Shown piece by piece: positions 6,085 through 6,915 of a stretch of DNA of 6,915 nucleotides. The position numbers and the translations under genes are program-made. Source of the stretch: DSOT01 sp052386775 (GTDB lineage: Bacteria; Pseudomonadota; Gammaproteobacteria; Burkholderiales; SG8-41); contig JBQTJV010000073.1 of NCBI GenBank assembly GCA_052386775.1, positions 1-6,915 on the forward strand. The letters run 5' to 3'. The notes below the pieces were generated by a model, which did not search any database, was not told the origin of the DNA, and was given only the letters and a program-made list of their open reading frames with translations. Every line of letters begins with the position of its first letter. Within the stretch, counting starts at the first letter, position 1.

Positions 6085-6576
6085 ATGATCAAGCTTCACA
6101 CCAACATGGGCACCATCACGCTGGAACTCGACGAGCGGAACGCGCCCGATACCGTGGCCAATTTCGTGCAGTACGTGAAAGACGGTCACTACGCCAACAC
6201 GATTTTCCACCGCGTCATCGACGGGTTCATGATCCAGGGCGGCGGCTTCGAGCCGGGCATGAAGCAGAAGCCCACGCGCACGCCCATCAAGAACGAGGCG
6301 GATAACCAGCTCAAGAACGACGTCTACACCGTCGCGATGGCGCGGACCAACGATCCCCATTCGGCGACGGCGCAGTTCTTCATCAACGTCTCGGACAACG
6401 AGTTCCTCAACCATACCGCTCCGACTTCGCAGGGCTGGGGATACTGCGTTTTCGGCAGGGTGACGGAAGGCACCGAAGTCATCGACCAGATCCGCAAGGT
6501 CAAAACCGGCAGCCGCGGCGTGCACCAGGACGTGCCCGTCTCCGACGTCGTGATCGAAAAAGCCGAAGTCGTGTGA
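6085..6576 (+). CDS. ppiB: Cytoplasmic peptidyl-prolyl cis-trans isomerase B (cyclophilin)
   Basis: The 163-residue protein is a complete single-domain cyclophilin of normal PpiB length with no signal peptide. It catalyses proline isomerisation in the cytoplasm. The active-site set is FHRV (41-44, R43), FMIQGG (48-53, Q51), SATAQFFINV (93-102, F98) and QGWGYCVFG (116-124). Stretches such as GFMIQGGGFEPGMKQK and PHSATAQFFINV agree with E. coli PpiB as remembered. AGGA (6075-6078) lies 6 nt before the ATG and supports the start. It begins 10 bp after the PpiA-like stop, and its stop overlaps the lpxH GTG start. Confidence 0.96.
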   Translation: MIKLHTNMGTITLELDERNAPDTVANFVQYVKDGHYANTIFHRVIDGFMIQGGGFEPGMKQKPTRTPIKNEADNQLKNDVYTVAMARTNDPHSATAQFFINVSDNEFLNHTAPTSQGWGYCVFGRVTEGTEVIDQIRKVKTGSRGVHQDVPVSDVVIEKAEVV

Positions 6577-6915
6577 AGCACACGCTGTTCGTCTCGGATC
6601 TGCATCTCGCCAGCGAGCGGCCGCATATCTGCGACGTGTTCTTCGATTTCGTGGCCGGGACCGCCGCGCAGGCAGACGCGCTGTACATCCTGGGCGATCT
6701 CTTCGAATACTGGATCGGCGACGACGATCTCGACGAACCGCTCAATGCGGCAGTGGCGAAAGCGCTGGCCGACGCCAGTTCGCGAGGCGTCGCAGTCCAC
6801 TTCCTGCACGGCAACCGGGATTTCCTGGTCGGGCGGGAGTTCGCGGCGCGGGCGAGGGCAAGCCTGATTCCAGACCCGACCGTCGTCGATTTGTACGGCG
6901 CGCGGACGCTCCTCA
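6573..6915 (+). CDS. lpxH: UDP-2,3-diacylglucosamine diphosphatase, N-terminal half (3' end outside window)
   Basis: LpxH hydrolyses UDP-2,3-diacylglucosamine to lipid X and UMP in lipid A synthesis, at the inner face of the cytoplasmic membrane. The window holds 114 codons of an expected roughly 240. The calcineurin-type metallophosphatase ligands are visible: SDLHL (8-12, D9 and H11), ILGDLFEYWIGDDD (39-52, D42) and HGNRDFLVG (79-87, N81, R82, D83). The later conserved MHGD block would begin just past the edge. The GTG start overlaps the ppiB stop in GTGA (6573-6576), pointing to translational coupling, and the N-terminus MKHTLFVSDLHL fits the family. Its presence implies a Gram-negative outer membrane with LPS. 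The ppiB-lpxH adjacency matches that known in E. coli. Confidence 0.95.
   Translation, partial: MKHTLFVSDLHLASERPHICDVFFDFVAGTAAQADALYILGDLFEYWIGDDDLDEPLNAAVAKALADASSRGVAVHFLHGNRDFLVGREFAARARASLIPDPTVVDLYGARTLL

Overview
The window looks like a chromosomal segment from a GC-rich Gram-negative bacterium, most likely a betaproteobacterium. The grounds are gene order (gltX followed by tRNA-Ala and tRNA-Glu; cysS divergent from a ppiB-lpxH cluster, as recalled for Proteobacteria including E. coli), high third-position GC, a lipid A gene (lpxH), and a dispersed palindromic repeat of the GCGAAAGC-core kind. No search was run, so the taxonomic call is inference.

Left edge (1-676). The 3' end of a large serine recombinase gene enters from outside on the + strand and runs head-on into tRNA-Glu(UUC) on the - strand. 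Its last codons are the antisense of that tRNA and its stop codon overlaps the anticodon. This is how the edge of an element integrated at a tRNA 3' end looks, with the element lying to the left, outside the window. tRNA-Glu is preceded by tRNA-Ala(GGC) on the same strand. A near-consensus sigma70 promoter (TTTACA-17-TATAAT) sits between gltX and tRNA-Ala. Both tRNA 3' ends overlap inverted repeats.

Middle (677-4769). On the - strand are gltX (glutamyl-tRNA synthetase), a cytoplasmic CE4/NodB-type deacetylase starting at TTG, and cysS (cysteinyl-tRNA synthetase with a C-terminal insertion). A small + strand gene of unknown function, encoding a 61-residue hydrophobic protein, starts near the 5' end of gltX and overlaps the 3' end of the deacetylase gene. 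A 63-bp double-palindrome repeat separates cysS from the deacetylase.

Right part (4770-6915). A divergent promoter region separates cysS from a tight + strand cluster: an exported TPR protein, a periplasmic cyclophilin (ppiA-like), a cytoplasmic cyclophilin (ppiB) and the first half of lpxH, which leaves the window. Overlap or close spacing suggests one transcript, joining envelope protein folding to lipid A synthesis.

Apart from the recombinase/tRNA junction this is mostly conserved housekeeping sequence. I do not see a new multi-gene system. The points most worth checking are the recombinase/tRNA-Glu overlap, the small hydrophobic ORF, the tRNA trailer hairpins and the CysS insertion.
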